Assembly (NCBI GenBank): GCA_963969395.1
Contig: OZ017799.1
Coordinates: 21,702,501-21,766,500, forward strand
Origin: Pseudoscleropodium purum
Lineage: Eukaryota; Streptophyta; Bryopsida; Hypnales; Brachytheciaceae
DNA length: 64,000 nt
Reading direction: 5' to 3'
A program made the position numbers and the translations under genes. Below are positions 12,136 to 23,470 of this stretch, piece after piece. Numbering within the stretch: the stretch's first letter is position 1; every line of letters starts with the position of its first letter. Below the pieces are notes generated by a model. That model searched no databases and was not told the DNA's origin. It saw nothing but the letters and a program-made list of their open reading frames with translations.

Positions 12136-13745
12136 AATAAAATTTCAAACCTCATTTAAGCATAATACAATTATTTTCTTCAAACAATTTTGAACAAAGT
12201 AGAGTTAGTAAATCAAGCTAAATTTCATCTCTAAAAATTTACTTGAGATTTTGAGCTTCCAATCAAAAGTTATGGACAAGTTTTAGAGAAGAATTATAAT
12301 GGACATTTTATTGGACATTTTCTTTAACATTTTCAAACATCTTCTCTCAATTTTGTCCATAATTTGGGAGGGGCTCAAAATCACAAATGAGATTTTGGAG
12401 ATGATGATAATTGGACTTTATTTTAGACTTTCTAGCTACCACTAGACATTTTCTTTGTTTACAATGTTCAACTTGATCTCTTATTCTTGTTGAATCCAAA
12501 TTTTTTTATTTTTTATTTTTTTCCTGGATTTTGCTTTTTGTTTTTCTGGATTTCTTAAAAAATAATTCTTTTTCCATCAACCTTGGGATACAGGAATGGT
12601 ATCCCAATCTCCTTGGGACCCAATGGGAAAGTGCAGGGGCTAGTTTATGTTATGTGCTGCAATGAAACACGTTTTCCTGAATTGTTGGGGTCTGTTTCAA
12701 CTGGACAAATGTTCAAAGGAGGAACCAATGATTTGGTAAAGTGAAGGTACGGTTTGTGTGACTGATCTCGTACACAAAGCCCAACAACAGATTGGTTGGT
12801 AGCACAGATTGCATTTTAAACACACTGCCAGAATTTTAGGAGCATGTTTTATTTGCACCTAAGGTACTGTATGCCCAAGGGTGGACCAAAACATTGTATA
12901 ATAACCAGGCAATGGTTTCTCCACATGCTGGGAAGGTATTATGCTTTGTTAAAGACATGCCAAATGAACTTATCAAATCCAAAGATTGAGATTGGGCTGA
13001 GGAGGCATATAAGATAATTTTTGTTCACTATTGGGGGCCCCTTTCAAGGATGCAAAAGGGTCCCTTGTCTCTTTGGGAAACAATATTATGACTGGGAGGA
13101 TGGTTGAGGGAAAATAGATCTAATGAAGAGTAAAAGTAACTAAGGTAGGACGTTCAAAATTGTCCCTATCTACCTCATTAATAAGGGCCTCCTTACATGC
13201 TAGCCTAGTGGGTAAAGTGCAACATGAGGTGGTGGAGGTGGAAATAGCAATTGCACTTTCATGTAGGCCTAGTGGGTGGGGGAGGGATACAATAAGAATT
13301 TGACATGTGTTGGATTTTTTCAAGATTGACTAGCCTTCACTAATGGGATTGTCTACTAATATCAATTGAAAATTGATTTCTTCCTTTTCCATTGCCTTTT
13401 CTGACAAGACAATTGGTTGAGCCAATTTTGTCTTATTACTTGGATTAGGTGCAAAGTTGTCCACTAGACTAGCATATAAGTGTGCTCTGACAATAACATA
13501 TATGTCCAAGAACATGTCACTCATTTTTAAATAGAAGATGCATTTAGAATCCTATCAATTTATCAACGTCCTACCTTACATCTAATTGCTTGCTGTAGTA
13601 ACAAAACCAAAATCAATATATTTGTGAATAAATGCTTAAAAGCCATGTGTTGGTGTAGGAAGACTTGTACACATCTTTGTAGGCTTTTTTTACATTGAAA
13701 ATTCATATTTTTATAGTAAATTAATAAAGACTCTAAAAAAGCATA
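12136..13745. other. intergenic with slightly higher GC
   Basis: 12,580-13,110 is less AT-rich than its surroundings and contains a small palindrome around 12600 (GGTATCCCAATCTCCTTGGGACC). No reading frame can be supported. Minus-strand frames at 13120-13323 and 13330-13524 have no recognised features. Confidence 0.35.
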
Positions 13746-14549
13746 TTAACCCCTAAAGTTCTTTCATGTTTAGTGGCCCAAAATCACTTTAAAATACTTG
13801 TCCTAAAAGCAATGCAAAAATCTTTATTCGTGTTTATTTTTTAACAAATCTAACCATTGGATCCCTTAGTTAACTTGTTTAAGTATATTGTCCCAAAATT
13901 TTAGAGCAAATATCTCCACTATTTCCAAACTTCAATATGTCCAAACTTCAAAATGTAGTCTTTTCTGACCTTTTTAAGAGGTGAAGTTTTGTCTTTCAAC
14001 ATTTTTAGAAAAAAAACTTGTATGTCATATAACTTGTGCATTTTAGTCAATGCATTGAAACTAAATGAAAGAAAAAAAATTGCTAATAAATCTTATAAGA
14101 AACTGAAAATTTTCATTCCTATTGGTTAGAATGTTTTAGTAAAGAATAGATAACCTTAATTGTTTTAATTTGGAAATTTTAGAAATTGAGTTCAAAAACG
14201 ACTTTATATATTTTTCCTACTTTCATTGCTTAGAAAATAAAGCTTATCATGACTTTCACCTCATTGTTTGAAATTGAATGGTTCAAATATTTTTGAGTGT
14301 GTATGAATCTATACAATCTAAAAAATTTAATTTATCTTTTTTTAGAATATAATTTTTGATGCCTAATTTGATATTGAAAGTTTAAGAAAACTCTCTTTGT
14401 ATTGAAATGACATGAAACAAAGCTTCATTAGGATGGTTAGCATTCATCCCCAAAAAATTTAATCAAAAAAATCTCAAATTAGGAAGTCAATAAAGTTTGC
14501 CCAAGTTTAAAAAAACTCAAAGTGGGCTCCTTAGTCTTGTAGGGGTTAA
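13746..14549. mobile_element. TTAA-bounded element, 804 bp
   Basis: Left end TTAA-CCCCTAAAGTTC (13746), right end TTGT-AGGGG-TTAA (to 14549). Flanks (GCATA and GAGAG) share nothing beyond TTAA, so the target duplication is TTAA itself. The inside is AT-rich and non-coding. It keeps the GACTTTCACCTCATTG block seen in the other copies, which ties it to the same family although it is diverged. Confidence 0.55.
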
Positions 14550-14694
14550 GAGAGAATCTGGAATTCCTTTGTAACTCCAAACAAGACCGGACAAAAACTT
14601 AGATAGATTAATAATATGAACCATGTTCAAATGCATATTCCCATGATTTTAGGTGCATGACTTTTGTTCAGTGATTGACACTGCCAGAGCTTAC

Positions 14695-14882
14695 CTTCAT
14701 TTAGAGCACGTTCTAAATGACATAAGTTTGGCAGATTCTTCTTGGCATCTTGTGTTGGGGCCTTTGCAAATGTACCTGCTTGTTTGTAGGGCATCATTCC
14801 CTGCCTGATTCACACTATACAATATTCCATTGTATCCACTTTGAGGTAACAAAAAATCATTGGTTGGAACAATAGGAGGATC
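14695..14882 (-). pseudogene. exon-like fragment, unassigned
   Basis: On the minus strand a 188-bp segment is preceded by an acceptor-like CCGTGCAG and followed by a consensus donor GAAG|GTAAGC. Its open frame gives about 62 residues, starting D-P-P-I-V-P-T-N-D-F and rich in N, S, Q and C, without any domain I know. A TGA lies two bases before the donor, so in this frame it would be a terminal or broken exon. Composition is more coding-like than the surroundings. The chromovirus at 15053 lies 170 bp upstream in the direction of transcription, that is, in the putative intron. No partner exon was identified. Confidence 0.28.
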
Positions 14883-15140
14883 CTGCACGGTTTTTTTTCT
14901 GCATGAAAAAATTGCTCAAAAGCAAGAAAAGAAAAAGAGTAAGTCCAGAAAAGTTCAAAAACATGATCCTCACCTCTTTTAGTGGATGAAACTGCTCAAG
15001 TGCCACAAAATGTTAAAAATGGTATTGCTCTCTTTTGAATAAATGGAAACATTGTTAGAACTAGGCTTAGAACCCAGCATGGATCCAGGAGTAGTTAGGA
15101 TAACTGGTCGGCAGTTGGGCTAATTGCCGGCTGTGTGTGC

Positions 15141-15172
15141 TTAAAAGGCCAGTGAAGGAGTCTCCTCCTTCA
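15141..15172 (+). promoter_or_regulatory. LTR core promoter and predicted start site
   Basis: TTAAAAGG at 15141-15148 is the only TATA-like box in the LTR. The CA at 15171-15172 lies 24-30 nt downstream and fits a pyrimidine-purine initiator. Starting RNA here would put CACTGGTCATT at the extreme 5' end, the segment complementary to the primer site after the LTR. The same arrangement is kept in the 3' LTR. Inferred from sequence only. Confidence 0.5.
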
Positions 15173-15176
15173 CTGG
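15149..15176 (+). repeat. perfect LTR hairpin
   Basis: CCAGTGAAGGAG (15149-15160), loop TCTC, CTCCTTCACTGG (15165-15176). The 12-bp perfect stem can be extended outward by a G-U and a G-C pair. The 3' LTR copy is identical (21832-21859). It spans the predicted transcription start, so the whole hairpin would exist only in the 3' part of the transcript, where it could influence polyadenylation or strand transfer. Confidence 0.85.
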
Positions 15177-15236
15177 TCATTTCGTCTTCTGCAATACATA
15201 ACCGTTGGTTTGCGATGGTCTGCCTCTACCTGACAT

Positions 15237-15247
15237 AATGACCAGTG
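15237..15247 (+). other. self-primer binding site
   Basis: AATGACCAGTG lies one base inside the 5' LTR and is the exact reverse complement of CACTGGTCATT at 15171-15181 in the LTR. No TGG-starting sequence complementary to a tRNA 3' end occurs at this position. This matches the Tf1 mechanism, in which the first 11 nt of the mRNA fold back, are cleaved by RNase H and prime minus-strand synthesis. Mechanism inferred; complementarity seen directly. Confidence 0.7.
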
Positions 15248-16533
<1,286 letters not shown>

Positions 16534-16947
16534 GCTTCGTCAGGCGGGCGGCCCTGGGCGCTGAAGTTTGGGGAGGGGATGCCGGGAAGGAGGCTCAGCA
16601 CGTACCATTTGCAGTTGGAATTCCGGGCAGCTCTAATACGGGCCACCATCTGCGATGCCGAGGGGGAGATGAGCAAATATTGGTGTGACAACTCGGACGT
16701 GTGTTTAGCGAGATCGATGATTCGAGGTGCTAACCGATTGGCGGACCTGCACATGTTTGTGGAACAACTCGAGCGGATCACTGAAGAAAGGACTATCGAT
16801 TTTAACTTCTCCGACAAATTTGGCTCCGACATTGAATATGAAGCTTCTCCGTTCGATTATTTCATAGAAACCATGCTGAAGTTGGTGGCGGAACGGATTA
16901 CAACCATGAGGCATTCCATGACAGGCGTTGCTACCCCTAGCAGTTAA
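16534..16947 (+). pseudogene. extra upstream frame in chromovirus leader
   Basis: Open from 16534 to a TAA at 16945-16947; the first ATG (16579) gives 122 residues. It is rich in charged residues with helical stretches (for example V-E-Q-L-E-R-I-T-E-E-R around residue 66-76). Upstream the same frame continues to about 16,216, interrupted by TGA at 16531 and TAG/TAA stops at about 16,309, 16,324 and 16,417, each one C-to-T step from a sense codon. About 73 bp after the stop is an A18 run (17021-17038), 19 bp before the gag start. I recognise no family. It could be an element-specific protein, a captured host transcript end, or a chance frame in GC-rich DNA. Confidence 0.35.
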
Positions 16948-17057
16948 AGAGCCGGAAGGTGCGACAGGGCGCTCGAGGTAACTGCAGGGACCGGCGACAG
17001 GGACCGGCCCATCGCCGCAGAAAAAAAAAAAAAAAAAAGGCACGAGAAAGCCACTCC

Positions 17058-18140
17058 ATGGAGCTTAATGAAGCATTTCCTCCGAGCCCGACACCACCGG
17101 GGGGTGGAATAGCGGACCTAACGGAATTTATTCAACAACAAACCCAGGCATTACATGCTGTCCTGCAACAAGTGTAGGGGTTGCACGCGGCGATCCCCCA
17201 TATTGTCCAAGAATACATAACCCATAGCGGCGTGGCACAGGGATCCTCGGTCGCACCTGCATCCGTAGCCAACCAACCCAATCACGAAGGGCCGACGAAT
17301 AGAGGGGTGATGAAGATTGCTCGGCCGAAGGAGTTCGCCGGGAAGAAGGGTGGGGACGTTTACCGTTGGCTCGCCCACCTTCGGCTCCAATTTGATAACA
17401 ATCCCCAAGGGTATGGAACGGACATGCAAAAGATAACTTGTGCGCTATCATATATGACGGGGACTGCTGAAGGTTGGGCGATGCCTTTGCTGCAGGCCCT
17501 TGACAAGAAGAGGAGTCATCCACTCTTGGCCTCGTACGAGGAGTTCTGGGCAGGGGTGATTTCGGTGTTCGGAGAGGTCGACCGAAAGGGCCACGCGCAG
17601 GATCGGCTTATGGCGCTCCACCAAACCGCTGGCGTGGCCCCTTACATAGTGGCTTTCAATGAGTTGGCAGTCCAGGTGGGGTGGTGCGAAGAAGCACTGA
17701 TCACCCATTTCCGACAAGGCCTAAAAACCGAAGTTCATTATACGATAGCCACATCGGAGGAGCCGCCGTCGACCTTGCAGGGGTGGATGTCAAGGGCCTC
17801 TCGGATTGATGAGCGGCTTTGGGCCATGCGACCCAAGAGTGGGCGGTTTCCGAATACCCCAAACCCCCATCCGGGACAACGGTTCCCACCATCGTTGTCC
17901 ACGGCAGGTCCAGTGCCAATGGAACTCGACGCTGTTGCGTAGGTCCCTCGGAAATCAACGGCCCTGGCAAAGACACCCGCGGAGCGGCAGGAGTTCCAGC
18001 GTCAGGGACGGTGTTGGGGGTGCGGGCAGCAAGGCCACACGCGGTCACGATGCCCAACCAACCCCTCGAAGCCACTAACGTTTTCTGCCACATGGGAGGG
18101 AGATGCCGACTACTCAGGAAAAGAGGAGGCCCGGGACTGA
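17058..18140 (+). pseudogene. Ty3 Gag polyprotein (nonsense-mutated)
   Basis: Starts at ATG 17058. The capsid-like retrotransposon Gag core (about codons 80-240) contains K-E-F-A-G-K-K-G-G-D-V-Y-R-W-L and the T-A-E-G-W-A block typical of plant Ty3 Gag. A zinc knuckle C-W-G-C-G-Q-Q-G-H-T-R-S-R-C (C-X2-C-X4-H-X4-C) lies at 18012-18053. The frame is interrupted by TAG at 17175 and TAG at 17940, then ends at TGA 18138. Both TAGs sit where CAG (Gln) fits, so they look like C-to-T mutations. Pol follows in the -1 frame, so Gag-Pol would have needed a -1 frameshift between the knuckle and about 18140, unless a single-base indel separates them. Gag would package the element RNA. Confidence 0.85.
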
Positions 18141-21100
18141 CGCCCTCAGCTCAGTACCCAGGCCAGCGCCAAACGGCCATGAACACGACGTATAAGCAAG
18201 CATTGCTCGACATAGCCGTTCCAAAGGGGGAGCCCCTCTTCCTACGCGCAACCACCGACCCCGGTACACACCTGATGCTAGTAGGGAAGGCCAACGGACG
18301 ACTGGCTACATTACTAGTGGACTCTGGGGCAACAGGAGTGTTCATACATCCGACATTTGCCGCTGCTAGCCGCGCCACTATTACAACAAAGTCAATTCCC
18401 CGCGAGGTCCGTGTCATTGACGACCGCGTTATCAACACGGGGCTGGTGACCCATGAGGCAACTTTTCAACTGGTGGTTGGAGGTCATGTGGAAACACTCA
18501 CGGGGGACATCACGAACACTGGTCGCTACAATTGCGTTCTAGGCACTCCTTGGTTGTGGCGACATGATCCTGACATCCGGTGGTCGACAGGAGAGGTCCT
18601 TTTCGCTTCCTCTTTCTGTAGGGAGCACTGTTTACCAACCTCCCTACCATCTCGAGTGACGAATGTCCAGCCCACTTTGTCTTCTCCACTAAAGTTCCGC
18701 CAGGCAACCAAGGGAGTGGAGATCTATTCACTGGAGGTTTGCGAACTATCCACGGTACCACCACCGACTAGTGCACCACTTCCGGCGGATTACGTGGACT
18801 TGGAGGGAGCGTTCAGCGAGGAGGCCTCCAATGAACTTCCTAAACACGGACCTTTGGACATGAAGATAGAGTTCAAGGAGGGGCAAGAGCCTCGCAACAT
18901 GGGGCTACGGCCCATGTCCCCTGCGGAACTGGAAGAATTATGCAGGTACCTCGATGAACACTTTGGAAAGGGGTGGATTCGACGATCTCAATCTCTAGTG
19001 TCGGCACCGATCGTGTTTGCGAAGAAGAAGGATGGAACCCTGCGTGTTTGCATTGACTACCGGAACCTCAACAAAGTCACTATCAGAAATCGGTACCCGT
19101 TGCCGTTGATTCCTGAGCTGACGGATTGCCTCGTAGGGGCCAAAGTGTTCAGCAAACTCGATGTCCGTCAGGCGTATCATAGAGTCCGAATGGCAACGGG
19201 ACACGAGTACAAGACGGCTTTCAAGACCCGCTATGGTCTCTATGAATATTTGGTCATGCCTTTTGGGCTAACCAATGCCCCGGCGCAGTTCCAAGCTCAC
19301 ATGCAGACCATATTCGGAGACCTCCTCGACATCTCGGTGGTGATTTACCTTGATGACATACTCATCTTCTCCAAGACATTGGAGGAGCATCGATCAATGG
19401 TTCGCAAGGTTTTGGAGCGCCTCCAATAGCATGGGCTTTATGCCAAGTTATCTAAATGTGAGTTCCATCGGGAGTCCGTGGAGTTCCTAGGGCTAGTGGT
19501 CTCGGGCCGTGGGCTTGAGATGTGTCAAGACAAGGTGGCTGCTCTTAAGGATTGGTCTACCCCGAAGAACCTGAGGGAAGTACAGGCTTTCCTAGGGTTT
19601 GCAAATTTCTATCGGAGGTTCATCGCTGATTATTCGCGGATAGCGATTCCTCTTACTCGGTTCACCAGGAAGGACCAACCGTTTGCGTGGACCCCAGCAA
19701 CGCAGGCGGCTTTCAACGAGCTTCGTCGGCGATTCACGGAAGCGCCAGTATTACTCCATCCACAATTCGACAAGCCTTTTATTTTGGAGATAGATGCCTC
19801 TGATACCGCAACCGGTGGGGTGTTGTCTTAGTACGGTTCTGACGGGCTTCTGCATCCGTGTGCATATCGCAGCTCGAAGATGTCCGCAGCTGAAGAGAAC
19901 TACGACATCTATGATAAGGAACTCCTGAGCGTTGTCTTGGCTTTTCAAGACTGGCGGGTATATCTTGAGGGCTCACCCCATCAGGTCCGGGTGATCTCTG
20001 ACCACAAGAACTTGGAACAATTTTTGACAACTAAGGTCCTGAACCGTCGACAGGCGCGCTGGTCAGAACTACTTTCGGTGTACAATTTTGTTATTGAACA
20101 TCGTCCTAGGGCATTCAATGGACAAGCTAACATGCTCTCCCGGAGATTTGAAACTTCTACTGCAAACGACAACAATACAAGACCACTGTTACAGTTGGCA
20201 ATGTTAGAGGCAGTGGAACCAATTTGGACTGAGGACCGGATTTTTCAAATGATCAAGGAAACCGCTCCGCTAGATTCCACACTGGGCCCCATCTAGAGAT
20301 TCCTGACAACGGGCCTCAGAGAAACCCCAGCACAGTTACGCCATCAACTCCAGGACTATGCTCTCCGTGACGGGGTTCTCTTCTTCCGGGAGGCGATAAT
20401 GGTTCCAAACAACGAGGAGTTACGACGACAGGTACTTCGCTCTTGCCACGACGCACCCACGGCTGGGCATCTAGGGCGTACAAAGACCGTGGACCTGGTA
20501 GCTCGCACGTATTATTGGCCATCACTGACCAAATACGTTCACCGTTATGTCGACGGCTGTGATAATTGCCAGAGATCCAAGCCCACCAGACATCCTCGCT
20601 ACGGACTCCTCCAGCCTATTCCAGCAGCGGACGCCCCGTGGAAGAGAGTTACAACGGATTTCATTGTCAAGCTTCCCCAAAGCGCAGGATATGATGCGAT
20701 CATGGTGGTGGTCGACAAAAATACGAAACTGGCGCACTTCATCCCCACCACAGAAGCTTTGGATTCAGTTGGTACCGCCAAACTCTATTTACAACACGTC
20801 TGGAAGCATCATGGCACCCCTACCGAGTTGATCTCTGACCGCGGCCCGGTTTTCGTCTCAAAATTCATGCGACGCCTCCATGAACTTCTACGCATTCAAC
20901 CGGCACCGACGACGGCGTTTCATCCTCAGTCAGATGGCCAGACAGAACGTGTGAACCAGTGCTTGGAACAGATCCTTCGCATGTTCACAACTAAACGTCA
21001 AGACGACTGGGCCGACCTTCTCCCAGTAGCAGAGTTTGTATATAACAACTCCGTACACTCTGCAACCGGTTTCTCTCCCTTCTATGCAACTTATGGATAC

Positions 21101-21508
21101 CATCCGACTATGTCTTTCAACAAACCTACGACCTCGACAGTCCCGGCTGCGGAAGATAGAGTTCAGTTATTGCACCAAGTCCACGAGGAAATCAAGACGA
21201 TGATCCATATTGTAGGGGAGCATGCCAAAAGGCACTACGACCGCCACGTCCAGGACGCTCCGAAGTACCGTGTGGGCAATAGGGTGTTGCTCCGCAGTGA
21301 ACATATTGCGACAACATCTCCGTCTAAGAAGTTGGGGCCCAAGTTCCTGGGACCATTTCCAATTACTGCCAAAGTCTCTGACTTGGTTTATCGTCTAAAG
21401 CTACCGCACACCCTCCGCATTCATGATGTATTCCATGTAGCAGTTTTGGAGCCCTATCGCCCCGACACCATTCCGGGCCGGCGGCAATGACCACCTCCCC
21501 CGATCATC

Positions 21509-21700
21509 ACTCCGGAAGGCGATATGGAGTGGGAGGTTCGTCAAGTACTGGATTCCCAAGTTATTGGACGAGGTCATCAGTTGCAGTACCTAGTGTCATG
21601 GATGGGATATGGCCCTGAACAAGATTCGTGGAAGCTCGCAGGTCATTTACGCAACGCTCCGCTCATGGTCGAGGCATTTCATAGATTACATCCGCATGCC
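21509..21700 (+). other. chromodomain at the Pol C terminus
   Basis: In the pol frame after the 21488 stop: E-W-E-V-R-Q-V-L-D at the start, then Y-L-V-S-W-M-G-Y-G-P-E-Q-D-S-W and a closing helix (L-M-V-E-A-F-H). The W, W and Y at the positions of the HP1 aromatic cage are present, so methyl-lysine binding may have been possible. In chromoviruses this domain steers integration to heterochromatin. It is now separated from integrase by a stop. Confidence 0.8.
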
Positions 21701-21721
21701 CCCCATCCACCAGTTAAACCT

Positions 21722-21732
21722 AGAAGGGGGGG
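21722..21732 (+). promoter_or_regulatory. polypurine tract
   Basis: AGAAGGGGGGG, three bases (TAA) before the 3' LTR. Expected plus-strand primer for reverse transcription. Confidence 0.85.
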
Positions 21733-21735
21733 TAA

Positions 21736-21918
21736 TGTTAGAACCAGGCTTAGAACCCAACATGGATCCAGGAGTAGTTAGGATAACTGGTCGGCGATTG
21801 GGCTAACTGCCGGCTGTGTGTGCTTAAAAGGCCAGTGAAGGAGTCTCCTCCTTCACTGGTCATTTCGTCTTCTGCAATACATAACCGTTGGTCTGCGATG
21901 GTCTGCCTCTACCTGACA
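21736..21918 (+). repeat. 3' LTR (183 bp)
   Basis: Same length and ends as the 5' LTR; six transitions separate them. Hairpin at 21832-21859 and primer segment at 21854-21864 are unchanged. Followed by the target duplication AACAT. Confidence 0.95.
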
Positions 21919-21923
21919 AACAT

Positions 21924-23111
21924 GTTTGGGTGAATGAAAGGCCATTTTGTTCATATTTTGTGTGCTATGCCCATGCCCGTAGGTGTAAAGAAAGAGCTTT
22001 AAAACTCTATTGAAGATGGTTAACTTTTTGCATTGCCTGAAATAATATGAATCAAATTTTAAAAAGAAACTGGGAACATGCTGAGAGCAATCCTCTGCAA
22101 GTTATTTATTGAGACCACCAAATTGGACACAGATTGAAAGGAGCAGTCACATTCAGTGTTGTACTGTGCAGTTGTAATAGTGACTAGCAGAGAGTACATG
22201 TAAATCATAAACAGACACTTCTTGCATCAAATGAATTGAACCAAACAATTAGTAAAGGATAGACATGTATTAACTATGACAGAATAACTGAGGCACCTGA
22301 ACAAAGAAAACCAGTCCAATCCTTGGCATGTCAAAATGCAAGATGGTATTGATCAAATACTGCACTGTAATGTACAGTCTTTTCTTTTCCTTTTGTGAAA
22401 CAAATGAAACAGAATTTCATTGCAAAAACAGGTATAGAGTGTACAGTGTTTGGATAGTTGATTGAAGCTCTGAGAAATATCTTAGTATGCCAATCTCTGT
22501 ATCCCAATACTTTGGGAAGCTACACAGTCTCCTATTGTGATGAAGAATTAAATTTTGTGACTGGGCATCCTATTTAATGTCACCTGTTATTGTATTGCCA
22601 ATTGCAGAGACAAACACAAGTGCATACCTAGGCTAAGTTATATCCTAAATGTAAGTTCACACATTAATAGCCCATGCTCATTTATATTCCCTTCAAGCAT
22701 CTACAAAATGCATCACAGTGCCTACTGTGGAACTCATGAATAGGTGCAATAGAAGCTGGATCATTTTAGTTATTCTACTACTCTTTCTGAAAGGCTGAAC
22801 TCAGACCTCCCATAATACTAGCTGATGATGATGCTGCAGAAGCTGAAGATAGAAATGGCTGTTACAGGTAAACACATCACAGTTGTTAATAGCCAAAACA
22901 ACTACTTGGAGTTCACCCTCGCATTATGCCAAGGCAAGGCAAGCTTTGAATGTGATGAGGCAAAGTCTTCGTGGAGCTCCTAATGCTAGCCCTTCTAATT
23001 GCACTTACAACCCACTATATATCTGATTTAGAAGATATGCAACCGATGAGATGAAGTGCCTAAACTTATGGTCAAATGCATTACTCAATATTTTGAAGTC
23101 TAAAAGTGTCA
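21924..23111. other. intergenic, moderate GC
   Basis: Continuation of the DNA into which the chromovirus inserted. No gene is supported. A short segment ending at 22876 (before GGTAAACA) is exon-like, with an acidic D-D-D-A-A-E-A-E-D stretch, but no partner exon was found. Confidence 0.3.
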
Positions 23112-23470
23112 CAATCTTCAAGGCTACATTGAATCCACATCTGAATATTTTAGATGTAGGGCAAAAAAAATGTGATCTTCAAAACAGTACAATTACATTT
23201 TGCAAACAAAGTACCGAACATGAATCTCCTAAACCATTAAATTTTTTATTGTAAGCTTCAAATGCCATGTCCAGGAAAGTCTACAACACCAACTGCCATG
23301 ATCTTTTAGCATGCTTTGAATCAACATCTGAAATTTTTACATGAAGTAAAAAACACAATGTGGTCTTCAAATCCTATGGTAGCATTTAGCAGGTGTAGCA
23401 AAAACTTGAATTTTGTACCAAACATTAAATTGTGGTTGTAAGTTAACCATCTGCATATGGCAATCAAGAC
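23112..23470. repeat. two diverged tandem copies of about 200 bp
   Basis: The block at 23118-23260 (CACATCTGAATATTTTAGATG ... ATTAAATTTTTTATTGTAAGC) is repeated at 23325-23450 (ACATCTGAAATTTTTACATG ... ATTAAATTGTGGTTGTAAGT) with about 70% similarity by eye. It leads directly into the left arm of the inverted repeat. No believable protein. Confidence 0.5.

Larger units (their letters stand above)
15053..15235 (+). repeat. 5' LTR (183 bp)
   Basis: Begins TGTTAGAACTAGG and ends CTACCTGACA. Unusually short for a plant Ty3 element. It contains a TATA-like box, a perfect 12-bp-stem hairpin and the self-primer sequence. It differs from the 3' LTR at six sites, each a C/T or G/A transition. Confidence 0.95.
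18141..21781 (+). pseudogene. Ty3 Pol: PR-RT-RNaseH-IN-chromodomain (nonsense-mutated)
   Basis: One continuous frame in register throughout, so it has no frameshift. Protease: V-D-S-G-A-T at about 18316-18333. Reverse transcriptase: K-K-D-G-T-L-R-V-C-I-D-Y-R, K-L-D-V-R-Q-A-Y-H, F-G-L-T-N-A-P and the catalytic Y-L-D-D (about 19345-19356). RNase H: I-D-A-S-D and D-K-E-L-L, then S-D-H-K-N-L. Integrase: H-X4-H plus C-X2-C zinc binding, catalytic D in T-T-D-F, D in S-D-R-G-P, E in Q-T-E-R-V-N. The GPF motif (L-G-P-F-P) precedes a C-terminal chromodomain. Stops interrupt at TAG 19427, TAG 19829, TAG 20294 and TGA 21488, each one C-to-T step from CAG or CGA. Catalytic residues are retained. The frame runs through the polypurine tract and ends 46 nt inside the 3' LTR. 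Confidence 0.92.

Noticed and set aside
17021..17046. A18 followed by GGCACGAG, which resembles a cDNA-cloning adaptor
   Set aside because: The eight-base match is short and lies inside a retrotransposon whose frame continues smoothly downstream. Chance is the simpler reading.
19427..20296. Stops in pol as programmed readthrough or as sites repaired by U-to-C RNA editing
   Set aside because: Five TAGs and a TGA are too many for readthrough, and U-to-C editing is an organelle process while this is a nuclear retrotransposon. Mutation is simpler.
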